DNA of 64,000 bases. It comes from Pseudomonas putida (GTDB lineage Bacteria > Pseudomonadota > Gammaproteobacteria > Pseudomonadales > Pseudomonadaceae). Under the pieces are notes generated by a model. The model was not told the origin of the DNA. It ran no database searches and was given only the letters and a program-made list of their open reading frames with translations. The stretch covers positions 1 through 64,000 of the forward strand of contig NZ_SMTE01000005.1 in assembly GCF_004357765.1 (NCBI RefSeq), given 5' to 3'. This document shows positions 37,101 to 46,224 of the stretch, in pieces. Made by a program: the position numbers and the translations under genes. The first letter of the stretch is position 1. The number at the start of each line of letters is the position of its first letter.

Positions 37101-40100
37101 TGGGCGCGCGGATATTGAAGTGAATCGAGTAGCTACTCTCGAAAGGGTCGTAGTTTCGCGTCGCTTTACTGGTATAGAAGTGACTGCGGTCAGCGCTGTA
37201 GACGGTGCACGACACCTCCGAAGCCGGAACTATCCCCATCCTCCTTACATAAGAACTCGGCTGTAGTTTCCTGACGGAGCTGGGCACAGCGTTCAGCAAC
37301 TGGAGCAGGCTATATGTTTTATTGACAACCGAAAACCTTCCTTGGAAATCAACGCTCGCAGACGCTAAACTATGAGACATGTTCACCTGAAACTTCATGC
37401 AGCGATAATGACCGGTATCATCAAGGACATCCTCGATGTCAGCGCTTTTTTTATGATGATGATCCCTGACGCTCGTTACGAAGTCAGAGCCGAACACCGC
37501 CTCTCGGAAATGCCACGCTTTCACGCAGAAGTACACAAACCGCGTGTTGCCTTCTGAGCGCGAGATGGCAGCACCATGTGGGCTATCGACCAGCATCTCG
37601 CACATCGAGTTATCGTTGGCCAATTCCGGATAACGCGTCACCAAAGCCGTTGCCCATTTGTTGGGAACACGGGGCCGTTGAGCATCAACGTCCAATGTGC
37701 AACCGAAGGTCAGTTCATAATTCTGGCAATGATCATCCAAGTGGATCTGTGGCTGCTGAGACAGCCTGGTGGAGAATACCGAGAAACCTGTGGGTGGAAC
37801 CGACCCCGCCGCCGGCAACATACCCGGCTGGATTACCGGATCGCTGCCTTCGTCATAGATCGCGCACATGCCGATATGGCTCTGGGTGTCCAGCCATTTT
37901 CTGACCCGGGTGACCACAGGTAAAATTTTTATCGGCTTCGACTTTAGATCGTCATGGATTTCAAGACCCGGCAGCTCGACGTTAGCCGGTTGCGGCTCAC
38001 CTTTACGGCTGTAGAGCGCCATCGTCAGGCAGTTACGTCCAGGCCTGGCGCAAAGCAGCAATCCAAGGTCTTGCTTTTCAATGGCTCCATGGATGTCGAT
38101 AGGGTAATCTTGCGGGGTGCTCCAGTTGCCATCGTAGCGCCGCCACGACAATTTGAAAGACCAACGCGATACGGTGGTTGTCGGGACACCCTTATCATTA
38201 CGGCTAATGACCTGGCTCTCGCATTCCACCCAGCCCAGATACAAGCGCTCGCGGAACACCACCGGCCGAATGAGACCTCCCACCACCTGGGGTGTGAGTT
38301 CGATCTTGGTCCAACTGCTCCATGCATTGGCCGGTAGCACGCCGTCCACGCTTCGCTTGCTTTCGTCGAGCGTGCGCCACCAATACTCACCCACTGTGCC
38401 GCGACCGCGTCCAACGAAATAGGATCGGCCACTATTCTCCTCACGACTGTCGTGATACCCACTGACGGTTTCAAGGTCCGCTACCTGCTCGAAGGCGCTG
38501 AGATAGCCTTGGAAGGCATCGCCAACCGTGTCGTGGTTGATTTGTGCTTGCCCCAGGGCCTGCAGCATGTCGTCCATGGCCTGGGTCTGGCCGAACCGCA
38601 CGATGGGGTCGATGTAGTTCTCCGGGTAGTACATCAGCAGCTGCCCGGCAGACCAGGTGGCGTAGCGGGCATTCCATCGGGTCCAGTCACGGAAGAATTC
38701 GCGGCCCACGACCTCGCTGACCAATGCCGACTTGTCCTCCGGCTGGGTCAGACAGCGGTTAATGAACGCCTGCACCGCCGTCGTCGCCTCGGCTATACGC
38801 GAAGTGATGACCTGAGGCCCATTAGCGGTATCGAGCAGCAGGTACTGATCGAGCCGGTCACGGGTCACCCTTTGTCGAGCCGCGACGAATCCACTCAGCG
38901 CATGGCTCATGGGGGCGAGCACTTCGGATTGGACCTGCGCCATTCGCGAGGTGTTCAGGCCAGCCACGAAGGCGTTGGCAATGTTGGCCCACAACGCCCA
39001 GCTCTCGTCGCTGCTTGCCGGTGCGGCAAAATCCAGCTTGAGCAAGTCGCCTAGCGCGGCAGGCATTACATCGAGCGCACTGGCCAGCCCAGTCCACTGA
39101 CGCAAGGCATCGATCTCGCTCCAGTGGGACAGCTTCTTTGGATCCTTCACTTGGTTGCGCTGGTGCGCGTGTTCCGCTGCCTGAGCGAGCGCTACCGGCG
39201 CCATGCCTGTGGCCTTGGCCAGACTCTCCAGGGTTACATCGCCCTCCTCGCTCAGTGCGGCGAGCAATCCGCCACCAGCACCGTCCGGATCGGGCAGATG
39301 TTTCAACCAGTCACTGAAGTCGGCCAAGGCCATGATCGTATGCAGCGACAGATCCAGCACGGTGGCGCGCGGGTCTTCGCCCTGGGTGGCCCCTAGAAGT
39401 CGCCAAGGCCGCTGCACCAGCATGTCCAGAGCGTCGGCGCCCAGGTCGCAGGCATGCACTATCAGCGCCCTTTGTGCCAGGCCGTAGGTGAAGGCAGTCA
39501 CACCCGCAAGACCCACCGAAGCATCGTTTTCACGCAAGGTGGTACAGGCGCTCAACAGCGTGAGGCCACCCGGTTTACCTTGGTCGGCCCAGTGCAACAA
39601 TGCCTGCGCTGCCGTCTCTGCGCCAAGATTGAACGTGGAGGCGATCACCGGCGTAAGTGCACGCGTGTACGCTTCGAGCTGGGTATCGGAGGGCGCATCA
39701 GGCAGTTGGACGCGATCGAGCGCAGCCTTCATGTCGCGCTGCAGGTTGAGGATTTGCGCACTGGCGGCGATGTCGGTTACCGGTCGTGTCATCAGGTGCA
39801 GGTCATGTACCGTCCAGTTGCGCTTGGCCAACCACTTCACGGTTGCCGAAAGCCTCTGGAACAATTGCAGCCAGCAATCCGCCGACTCCAGGAAAAGCTC
39901 TTTCGGCAAACCGAGCAGGGTCAGCAGTTGGCGCAATTCGGCAGGCCGCAGGCCGTGGAGACGTGCCCACAGGCTCAGGGTATAAAGCCTGGAAACCTGG
40001 GTTCTTATCCTTCGGACCGTGACTTTTTCCCCCTCGGCGGCAGCCAGACACAAGCCGAGCTCGTACAACCCCTCCTCATCGACCTGACAAGCTCGACGCA

Positions 40101-41751
40101 AAGTGGCCAGCACGCTGCCATTCTCCTCAGTGGCAAATTCAGGGTTCAGATACACCAGCGTTTCGTCGAACAGGAAGCTTTCAGGCACCAACGGTGGATT
40201 GTTGAAAAGTCGATCGAATTGGCTGATCTCGCCCTCGCGGGCCGTCGTCGATATGTCTCCACGCGCCAGCAGCAGTGCGTCTTCATAAGAGATACCGTAT
40301 TCACGTACCGATTGGGCCGACTGGAACAGGACCGCCAGCGTATTTTGGGTAATTTGCTTGGGATCGACACTGTCTATGATGTCTTCGAGCACACGCCGGG
40401 GAAGCTGAGTGGCCTTGTGGAGGCTAATAAGTTTATGCAACCTGAGCAGATACAGGGCTGGGCTCAGGCGTTCAAGATGGAAGCGGTGCCTGTAAGTAAA
40501 CCAGCCTGACGCACCACGCCGGGTTTCAACGATGAAAGGTTCAGTCAGGCGATCGTACGCATAGTTAAAAGTACTCCTGTATTCCTTACCCTTGATTAAC
40601 GCTTCTTCGCCATTCTCCCTCGTTGAAAACTCTGCCCGACTGGCTTTATCACCATTGAACTCACTAATCCGAAACCAGTGAGAACCGCCAGACACTTCTT
40701 TGAATTTGACAGCAACTTCCCAACCATCATCACCCGTCGGATAAATCCGCAAATATTCAAAGTGTCCTTGATCTTTAACTGCCTCGACAGTCAGCTTAAA
40801 CATATCGCCGCCAATCCGTGCGGTCAATGTATTGCCCACATATTCCGAGTAGTCCAGCGACCCCATGAAGTCCTGCAACTCGGCATCCGACAACCCCGAC
40901 CAGACGCGAAGCTGGTACGGATCCATCATCGTCGCGGGGCTCGTCCCGGGAAAGTACTCGGCATATTTCTCTTCGGCGTTGTTCTCGTCGATGGGGTCGA
41001 TGAGAAACCGGTGCAACGCGGGCGGAATATCGTAGTGGATGCTCGCCAGGGAGGCCTTGGGAATTTGCTGCATGACCAGAGGTGCTTCCCTCAGATGTTG
41101 CAGATCAGGGCTCTTGTGAGTCAACACCGCGCGCAGCCTGCCGTAATGGTGATGATAGGGCAGGCAACGGCTACCCAAGTCTTCGGCAAGTCCGCGTAGC
41201 ACAGCATTTTCATTGCCATCTTCGACAAGACTTATGGCCTTTTCCAACAAGATGTCGTTGGACAGGCTAAGCGCGCTCACCGGCGTGTCCAGGTTGGTCT
41301 GGCTGAGCACTAGCGTCTTCAGGTCCGGGCGGCGCGTATCTATGTGCCAAGCGCTCTCCTTGGGATAAAGGGACTGCGCATGGTGATACAACTGCACCAG
41401 ATAGGCGGCAGGCGAGAATTTCGAAGCGACATCGCTCGGGCTGGCATAGCGGATCGCGCGGTTACCGAATAGATCCAGGTAATTGGAAGTGTGAGGATCG
41501 GGGGTCTGCTGAATCACTGTAGGCAACAGTGGCGAAGCATGGGTCAGCACTTTCTTTTCCATGATCAACGCATTGTCACGGGCATCGCTCGCGTCGGCGT
41601 GTAGCACCTCGACTTGAACATCATCGATAGGCGCATCCGCTTCCAAAGCGGACTGAAGTTCGGCAGTCGACAGTTCCGCCATCGCGGCCAATGATTCGAA
41701 TCCCGCTTTTTTTACTTTAGAGATATTTTCTTGGGAGTAGGTATCGGACAT
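34162..41751 (-). CDS. Tc toxin subunit TcA (TcdA1-like pore and receptor-binding subunit)
   Basis: A single-chain TcA of 2529 aa, close to the 2516 aa of Photorhabdus TcdA1. The N-terminus carries the VRP1-like shell (LDLFGNRAIRYASPSDVASKFSPAAYLVQLYHHAQSLYP region); a neuraminidase-like domain starts near residue 1110 (YWWRTLDESKRSV, FRERLYLGWVECES); the pore-forming and linker helices follow about 1850-2100 (YDHAEQWLRYIFNPLG, AALDRVQLP-type shell helices earlier); the C-terminal TcB-binding domain is about 2340-2529 (SIAVTLPGLMGPYQNVHARL, LHFRSANQD). Residues about 295-400 and about 1100-1730 are coded by AT-richer DNA and correspond in position to the receptor-binding domains of TcdA1. AAGAAG precedes the ATG weakly. 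First gene of the TcA-TcB-TcC operon; 87 bp separate it from TcB. Confidence 0.95.
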   Translation of the reverse strand: MSDTYSQENISKVKKAGFESLAAMAELSTAELQSALEADAPIDDVQVEVLHADASDARDNALIMEKKVLTHASPLLPTVIQQTPDPHTSNYLDLFGNRAIRYASPSDVASKFSPAAYLVQLYHHAQSLYPKESAWHIDTRRPDLKTLVLSQTNLDTPVSALSLSNDILLEKAISLVEDGNENAVLRGLAEDLGSRCLPYHHHYGRLRAVLTHKSPDLQHLREAPLVMQQIPKASLASIHYDIPPALHRFLIDPIDENNAEEKYAEYFPGTSPATMMDPYQLRVWSGLSDAELQDFMGSLDYSEYVGNTLTARIGGDMFKLTVEAVKDQGHFEYLRIYPTGDDGWEVAVKFKEVSGGSHWFRISEFNGDKASRAEFSTRENGEEALIKGKEYRSTFNYAYDRLTEPFIVETRRGASGWFTYRHRFHLERLSPALYLLRLHKLISLHKATQLPRRVLEDIIDSVDPKQITQNTLAVLFQSAQSVREYGISYEDALLLARGDISTTAREGEISQFDRLFNNPPLVPESFLFDETLVYLNPEFATEENGSVLATLRRACQVDEEGLYELGLCLAAAEGEKVTVRRIRTQVSRLYTLSLWARLHGLRPAELRQLLTLLGLPKELFLESADCWLQLFQRLSATVKWLAKRNWTVHDLHLMTRPVTDIAASAQILNLQRDMKAALDRVQLPDAPSDTQLEAYTRALTPVIASTFNLGAETAAQALLHWADQGKPGGLTLLSACTTLRENDASVGLAGVTAFTYGLAQRALIVHACDLGADALDMLVQRPWRLLGATQGEDPRATVLDLSLHTIMALADFSDWLKHLPDPDGAGGGLLAALSEEGDVTLESLAKATGMAPVALAQAAEHAHQRNQVKDPKKLSHWSEIDALRQWTGLASALDVMPAALGDLLKLDFAAPASSDESWALWANIANAFVAGLNTSRMAQVQSEVLAPMSHALSGFVAARQRVTRDRLDQYLLLDTANGPQVITSRIAEATTAVQAFINRCLTQPEDKSALVSEVVGREFFRDWTRWNARYATWSAGQLLMYYPENYIDPIVRFGQTQAMDDMLQALGQAQINHDTVGDAFQGYLSAFEQVADLETVSGYHDSREENSGRSYFVGRGRGTVGEYWWRTLDESKRSVDGVLPANAWSSWTKIELTPQVVGGLIRPVVFRERLYLGWVECESQVISRNDKGVPTTTVSRWSFKLSWRRYDGNWSTPQDYPIDIHGAIEKQDLGLLLCARPGRNCLTMALYSRKGEPQPANVELPGLEIHDDLKSKPIKILPVVTRVRKWLDTQSHIGMCAIYDEGSDPVIQPGMLPAAGSVPPTGFSVFSTRLSQQPQIHLDDHCQNYELTFGCTLDVDAQRPRVPNKWATALVTRYPELANDNSMCEMLVDSPHGAAISRSEGNTRFVYFCVKAWHFREAVFGSDFVTSVRDHHHKKSADIEDVLDDTGHYRCMKFQVNMSHSLASASVDFQGRFSVVNKTYSLLQLLNAVPSSVRKLQPSSYVRRMGIVPASEVSCTVYSADRSHFYTSKATRNYDPFESSYSIHFNIRAPIGSMADWKDTDGAAHKVRFQFGTGNYRDYLIHVNKAPDNLRTAVIGATAYGAQYLERRGWVTRLNTLFARQLTERAVSGLDQILSYTTQNLPEPGIGVTARLTLPTYIQNSHGTHRSVEIVLAHSKTQHTVLWKGALSDDAETVVDVTFASGATFEKTKRYYLQIRYQKYKHNAEKDSIIIDSADLKVLQSSAIALPNSKKLSPNNVKAVEVMPREAAVPMDFTGANALYFWELFYYAPMMVMQRFLQEERYDHAEQWLRYIFNPLGYGDGAGHASRLWNVRPLEEDSSWNDEPLRSLDPDAVAQNDPMHYKLNAFMRLLDINIGRGDAAYRKLERDSLAQAKMWYQRALELLGDAPWTPPATGWKEPLLGQLASSEACNRRLDQLECLTRGVQSAANKAPAQVDFLPEANRVMLGYWETLRLRLYNLRNNLSLDGQPLNLPLYAERGDPKALLAAAVAAQAGGEGALPEINGVPALRFTHLLDGARTMVSQLIQFGSTMQGILERQDAEALASLLTTQGAELAQSNVALFEQRLNELAAERVTLEKSLESATLRRDHYHGLYEANISSREMHALELQMNAGVISSGANLLEASAAIASLMPTIFGLANGGGKPESPVKAAAKTANVLAQIQTLAASRISQEESYRRRRVDWNHQCKMAEKDMAMIQAQLEALDVRETSAQMQLAHQRTQSAHAEAQLALHHGKFTGKAMYSWLRARLASIFYTYYDLAVTRCLMAQSALQWEMGDTTTYLRTGTWNGAWAGLLCGEGLMLALGQMDHAWTQWQMRELEVTRTVSLAKVMHGNLKVGTQDVTLGEAVQALITGKTVAVDTGLPLCELSMSGEGTLSIQFGLKSLNLAAGFEQSTSRRVRSIAVTLPGLMGPYQNVHARLTTSARGLPVGCDQSAISHAVKDTGMFTELNGYPFMRQGIQLLPFEGLRIPAPTDVDETTLTLHFRSANQDQKALLESLSNIILDVQFTVR

Positions 41752-42055
41752 AGTCTTCTTTTCTCGGTAAGTTATCGACAGCGATATTCAGCGTGAAGCA
41801 CCGAACACCCGAACAAATACTACCGATGCAAGTTTTCAGTCGAACCTGGCATATCTACCAGATAGGAAAAGATACCCCCAGAAACAATCCGTAAGTTTAT
41901 TTACCGCAAAGTCCGCACTTTTGCCGCGGCGCAACGCCATCCGTGGGCCGGAAGGGAGGTCAGCCGGGAATGGCGCAGGGAACTCCGCAACGATTCCAGC
42001 TCTCTCATGTAATGAGCGGTAACCAATCTGGCCTCACATTCCTGGAGAATCCAAC
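41752..42055. promoter_or_regulatory. Upstream region of the Tc operon and of the DUF2388 gene
   Basis: About 300 bp between divergent genes, AT-richer than the surroundings. It must contain the Tc operon promoter on the minus strand and the promoter of the DUF2388 gene on the plus strand. I could not assign -10/-35 boxes or an operator with confidence, and no regulatory gene adjoins. Confidence 0.5.
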
Positions 42056-42373
42056 ATGCGCCACCTATTGCTCGCCCCCGCACTGCTGCTCCTGCTTTCG
42101 GCCGGTGCCGCACTGGCCCGCGTCGATGCAGGCGATGTCGCCACTTCGGCCGGTGTTTCGGCTTCGCTGTATTCGACCTTCAAGGACGACAAGCGCATCA
42201 TCCCCGCCCGTGACGAACTGTCGGCTTTCGTCGCCAGCGGTGGGGCGATTCGTGGCGCGTATGTCGAATCCGCACTGGAACAAGTGCGCAAGGACAACCC
42301 AGGCCTGCAGGCCAGTGACGAAGAACTGGCCCAAGCGATACTTTCGCAGGACGAGCCAGTAGCGGGCCGTTAA
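42056..42373 (+). CDS. DUF2388 domain-containing exported protein
   Basis: A 105-aa protein with a signal peptide (MRHLLLAPALLLLLSAGAAL, cut after ALA), then the DUF2388 body: TSAGVSASLYSTFKDDK, ARDELSAFVASGGAIRGAYVE and the C-terminal ASDEELAQAIL. GGAG precedes the ATG. Members occur widely in Pseudomonas as small periplasmic proteins; old labels such as Holliday junction helicase subunit are not credible. Function is unknown. Confidence 0.85.
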   Translation: MRHLLLAPALLLLLSAGAALARVDAGDVATSAGVSASLYSTFKDDKRIIPARDELSAFVASGGAIRGAYVESALEQVRKDNPGLQASDEELAQAILSQDEPVAGR

Positions 42374-42407
42374 GGGTATTGTCGCTGTTCTTTTGCGCTA
42401 ACGAGGT

Positions 42408-42431
42408 CGAGCGCCGCTGAAGCGGCGCTCG
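42408..42431 (+). terminator. Terminator after DUF2388 gene
   Basis: CGAGCGCCGCT (42408-42418) and AGCGGCGCTCG (42421-42431) form an 11-bp stem with a 2-nt loop, 35 bp after the stop. A minus-strand ORF overlapping it was rejected. Confidence 0.55.
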
Positions 42432-42620
42432 ACTGCGTGGCCTGGAGCCTCCAAGCGAACCAGCACAAGGACTCAAATCCTTTTCGGACTTTTCCTTCAG
42501 GTTTTTCGGACGCGACGTACTTGTCGCCCATCGTTGCAAAAAACATCATCGCCTCTGGATGACGCGAGGCCGCAGGGATACAGCGGCCCGGCGCCAGCTC
42601 GCAATCCAGAGGAGGCCCGC

Positions 42621-42959
42621 ATGCACCCCCACAACCGCTCGATAGCCGAATTGCGCAGCAATCTACGCGAATTGCTTGCACACGACGTCAGCAATCCCGA
42701 TGAAGACCCTCACTGGTCAGGCGTGATGTTCTTTTGCGTCACCGACGAACGTACCCGCCAACTGATCGAGCGCATCGAGTTACTGGCCAGTGAAGTATTC
42801 TTCGATGCTTGCGGCCGCGCCATCCCCCAACGCTTGCGCAGCATTGCAGTCGACGGCGTGCTGATAAAGGAAAAGCGCAAGGTGGCCGATGACCAGACAG
42901 TGATCCGCATCACCCTGGCCGATCAAGGCTACATCACCGTCAGCACCACACGCTTCTGA
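42621..42959 (+). CDS. Conserved hypothetical protein, 112 aa
   Basis: The start at 42621 follows GAGGAGG at optimal spacing. The product is small and soluble (MHPHNRSIAELRSNLRELL; then DERTRQLIERIELLASEVFF) with a predominantly alpha/beta look and no signal peptide. I do not recognise a family. It converges closely with the AraC gene. Confidence 0.75.
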   Translation: MHPHNRSIAELRSNLRELLAHDVSNPDEDPHWSGVMFFCVTDERTRQLIERIELLASEVFFDACGRAIPQRLRSIAVDGVLIKEKRKVADDQTVIRITLADQGYITVSTTRF

Positions 42960-42986
42960 ATACAGCCTTGGCCTGCGAGGCAATGT

Positions 42987-43997
42987 TCAGCGCCCGAGCA
43001 ACCGCGCCCGATAACTACCAGGGCTGTGCCCGGTCCACTTCTTGAACGCCCGGTGAAATGCGCTGGGTTCCTGAAAACCGGTCTGCTCAGCGATCTCGGC
43101 AATACTCAACACACCCTCACGCAAGTGCTCGAAGGCCATCGCGCGGCGTACTTCGTCCTTGATCTGCTGGTACGAGCGCCCCTCTCGCTCCAGCTGACGG
43201 CGGAAAGTGCTGGCACTGAGGCCCTGTTGCTCGGCCAGGGTGGCCAGCGTTGGCCATTGGCCGTAGCGCCGTGCACGTAAGTGGCGATATACCTCGGCGA
43301 CCCGGTCGTTCTGGTTGCGAAAGCGGATCACCAGGCCTTGGGGCGCTGTGCGCAGAAAGCTCTTCAGGCCCGCCAGGTCCTGCACCACCGGCAGTCTCAG
43401 GTAATCGCTGCTGAACTCGACCTCGGTGCGTCCGCTGCCCAGACGCAGGTCCGGCCCCCACAACAGCAAGTCGTCCTCCTGGGCCGGGCGCGCCAAGGCG
43501 AACTCGGTGCGATCGATGGCGATGCGTCGACCGGCCAGCCAACAGAGCAGACTGACGACCAACGCTAAATAAGTTTCCTCCGCGTACACCCGGGTCAAAG
43601 GGTCGGAGATGTGCGACTGCACACTGATCACCACACGCCCGCCACGCACCGTCACGCCCGCCTCAAAGTCACGCAGGAACAGCGCGAAGGAACCGATGCA
43701 CTGGCGCACGGCCTTTTCCAGGTTCGGCTCGAGGATCAGACCACGACAGATCAGAGCGAAGCTGCCCAGTGGCATGCCGTGGCTGTCGAGATTGAAGAAT
43801 TCATCGTCGAGCAAATGGATCATGTCCAGCCACAACCGGGCGAATGCCTGGGCCGGCACCCGGGCCAGGGGGTCGGCCATGACGTTCGGGTCGATACCGA
43901 CCGCGCGCAGACGCGCATCGCGAACTTCAGGACGGTCGCGCAGCGCGTGGAACATGGCATTGAGGAAGTACACGGCGACCGAATCGCTTTCGCGCAT
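42987..43997 (-). CDS. AraC-family regulator (Arabinose_bd + HTH_18)
   Basis: A 336-aa regulator with an N-terminal Arabinose_bd-type domain (PLARVPAQAFARLWLDMI, GSFALICRGL) and a C-terminal double helix-turn-helix (WPTLATLAEQQGLSASTFRR; LSIAEIAEQTGFQEPSAFHRAFKKWTGHSPG split across the second motif). It is divergent from the thiolase gene (about 170 bp), so it probably activates that fatty-acid-type operon; its effector may be an acyl or hydroxy acid, by analogy with OruR/CdhR-type proteins. Confidence 0.9.
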   Translation of the reverse strand: MRESDSVAVYFLNAMFHALRDRPEVRDARLRAVGIDPNVMADPLARVPAQAFARLWLDMIHLLDDEFFNLDSHGMPLGSFALICRGLILEPNLEKAVRQCIGSFALFLRDFEAGVTVRGGRVVISVQSHISDPLTRVYAEETYLALVVSLLCWLAGRRIAIDRTEFALARPAQEDDLLLWGPDLRLGSGRTEVEFSSDYLRLPVVQDLAGLKSFLRTAPQGLVIRFRNQNDRVAEVYRHLRARRYGQWPTLATLAEQQGLSASTFRRQLEREGRSYQQIKDEVRRAMAFEHLREGVLSIAEIAEQTGFQEPSAFHRAFKKWTGHSPGSYRARLLGR

Positions 43998-44165
43998 GAC
44001 AGGCTTCGCTGTTGGGATCGAGTGGTAAAAAGTGCCACGGTGGCTGAGCAGTTACGACATAGGCGCCAACTTGGGCTTTGCCTAGACTCAGACCACACTT
44101 CGGGACATCCGCCATTCTCGCAGAGCCTGGGTCGGTCCCGCCACGCCTTCGCATTCGGAGCTCCT

Positions 44166-45350
44166 ATGAACAACTCGGAAATCTACGTCGTCAGTGCCGT
44201 GCGCACTGCCATTGGCAGCTTTGGCGGCGCACTCAAGGACCTGCCTCTGGCGGATCTGGCCACCCTCGCGGCCCGTGCCGCCATCGAGCGCTCCGGCGTG
44301 GAAGCCGCGCAAGTCGGCCATGTGGTAATGGGCAACGTGATGCCGACCGAACCCCGCGATGCCTACCTGAGCCGGGTGGCAGCCATGAACGCCGGCATCC
44401 CGAAAGAAACCCCCGCATTCAATGTCAATCGCCTGTGCGGTTCGGGCCTGCAATCGATCGTCTCGGCAGCGCAGTGCCTGCTGCTGGGCGATGCCGAAGT
44501 GGCGCTGGCCCTCGGTGCCGAATCCATGAGCCGCGGTCCGTACCTGCTGCCCCAGGCACGTTGGGGTGCACGCATGGGCGACCTCAAGGGTATCGACTAC
44601 ACCGTCGGCATCCTGCAGGACCCCTTCGAGCATTTCCATATGGGGATCACCGCGGAAAACGTCGCGGCCAAGCATGGCATCACTCGCCAGATGCAGGACG
44701 AACTGGCGCTCACCAGCCAGCGCCGCGCCGCCCAGGCCATCGCCGAAGGACGCTTCGCCAGCCAGATCGTGCCGATCGAACTGAAAAACCGTAAGGGGAC
44801 CATTGAGTTCAGCGTCGACGAGCATGTCCGTGGCGATGTCACCGCCGAGCAACTGGCCGGCATGAAGAGCGTGTTCAAGCAAGACGGCACCGTGACCGCC
44901 GGCAATGCCAGCGGCATCAACGATGGCGCCGCCGGTCTGACGCTGGCCAGCGCTGAGGCGGTACGCCGCCTCGGCCTCAAGCCACTGGCCCGCCTGGTGG
45001 CCTACGCCCATGCTGGCGTCGAGCCGGAACTGATGGGCCTGGGGCCGATTCCGGCGACCCGTGCCGTGCTGAAAAAGGCCGGTCTCAGTGTAGCCGACCT
45101 GGATGTCATCGAGTCCAACGAAGCCTTCGCCGCCCAGGCCTGTGCCGTGGCTCGCGAGCTGGATTTCAATCCGGAGAAGGTCAATCCGAACGGCTCTGGC
45201 ATCTCCCTCGGCCACCCGGTCGGCGCCTCCGGCACGATCATCGCCACCAAGGCCATCCACGAACTGCAGCGTATCCAGGGCCGCTACGCCCTGGCCACCA
45301 TGTGCATCGGCGGCGGCCAGGGCATCGCCGTGGTCTTCGAGCGCGTTTGA
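44166..45350 (+). CDS. Acetyl-CoA C-acyltransferase (beta-ketothiolase)
   Basis: A 394-aa thiolase. Active-site Cys is in NRLCGSGLQSI, with C-terminal GISLGHPVGASG (His) and CIGGGQGIAVVF (second Cys). The start at 44166 is preceded by GGAGCTCCT. It is followed 13 bp later by a 3-hydroxyacyl-CoA dehydrogenase gene, so the pair can run the last two beta-oxidation steps or the reverse. It resembles BktB-like enzymes; chain-length preference is not readable. Confidence 0.93.
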   Translation: MNNSEIYVVSAVRTAIGSFGGALKDLPLADLATLAARAAIERSGVEAAQVGHVVMGNVMPTEPRDAYLSRVAAMNAGIPKETPAFNVNRLCGSGLQSIVSAAQCLLLGDAEVALALGAESMSRGPYLLPQARWGARMGDLKGIDYTVGILQDPFEHFHMGITAENVAAKHGITRQMQDELALTSQRRAAQAIAEGRFASQIVPIELKNRKGTIEFSVDEHVRGDVTAEQLAGMKSVFKQDGTVTAGNASGINDGAAGLTLASAEAVRRLGLKPLARLVAYAHAGVEPELMGLGPIPATRAVLKKAGLSVADLDVIESNEAFAAQACAVARELDFNPEKVNPNGSGISLGHPVGASGTIIATKAIHELQRIQGRYALATMCIGGGQGIAVVFERV

Positions 45351-45363
45351 GAGAGACGACGAC

Positions 45364-46212
45364 ATGAGCATTGAACAGATCGCAGTGATTGGCGCAGGCA
45401 CCATGGGCAACGGCATTGCTCAGGTGTGTGCGGTGGCGGGCTATCAGGTACTGCTGGTGGACGTGTCCGACGCAGCGCTGGAACGTGGCGTCGCCACCTT
45501 GAGCAAGAACCTCGAGCGTCAGGTCAACAAGGGCACGCTGGGTGCCGATCTCGCCGAGGTGGCCAAGACCCGTATCCGCACCAGCACCGACTATTCCCAG
45601 CTGGCCGGTGCGCAGCTGGTGATCGAGGCAGCGACGGAAAACCTGCAGCTCAAGCAGCGAATCCTGGCGCAGGTGGCGGCCAACGTCGAGGCCACGTGCC
45701 TGATCGCCACCAACACGTCCTCGCTATCGGTGACCCAGCTGGCGGCGAGCATCGAGCACCCCGAACGCTTCATCGGTGTGCACTTCTTCAATCCGGTGCC
45801 GATGATGGCGCTGGTCGAGATCATCCGCGGCCTGCAGACCAGCGACCAGACTTACGCCCAGGCCTTGCTGGTGACCGAGAAGCTCGGCAAGTCTCCGATC
45901 ACTGCGGGCAACCGCCCTGGCTTCGTGGTCAACCGCATCCTGGTGCCGATGATCAACGAAGCGATCTTCGTGCGCCAGGAAGGCCTGGCCAGCGCCGAAG
46001 ACATCGACACCGGCATGCGCCTGGGCTGCAACCAGCCGATCGGCCCGCTGGCCCTGGCCGACCTGATCGGCCTGGATACCTTGCTGGCAATCATGGAGGC
46101 CTTCCATGAGGGCTACAACGACAGCAAGTACCGTCCTGCGCCGCTGCTCAAGGAAATGGTCGCGGCCGGCTGGCTCGGCCGCAAGAGCGGCCGCGGTTTC
46201 TTCACCTACTGA
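45364..46212 (+). CDS. 3-hydroxybutyryl/3-hydroxyacyl-CoA dehydrogenase
   Basis: A 282-aa cytosolic NAD-dependent enzyme. Rossmann motif IAVIGAGTMGNGIAQVCAVAG at the N-terminus; catalytic Ser/His/Glu/Asn in NTSSLSV, GVHFFNPVPMM and PGFVVNRILVPMINEA; ends LGRKSGRGFFTY, the family's C-terminal signature. Co-transcribed with the preceding thiolase and probably the following TetR gene. Confidence 0.95.
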   Translation: MSIEQIAVIGAGTMGNGIAQVCAVAGYQVLLVDVSDAALERGVATLSKNLERQVNKGTLGADLAEVAKTRIRTSTDYSQLAGAQLVIEAATENLQLKQRILAQVAANVEATCLIATNTSSLSVTQLAASIEHPERFIGVHFFNPVPMMALVEIIRGLQTSDQTYAQALLVTEKLGKSPITAGNRPGFVVNRILVPMINEAIFVRQEGLASAEDIDTGMRLGCNQPIGPLALADLIGLDTLLAIMEAFHEGYNDSKYRPAPLLKEMVAAGWLGRKSGRGFFTY

Positions 46213-46224
46213 GGTCAGAGCGCC

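Noticed and set aside
42370-42549. Minus-strand ORF of about 60 codons (MMFFATMGDKYVASEK...)
   Set aside because: It runs through the terminator hairpin of the DUF2388 gene and has no clear ribosome site; possible but not supported.
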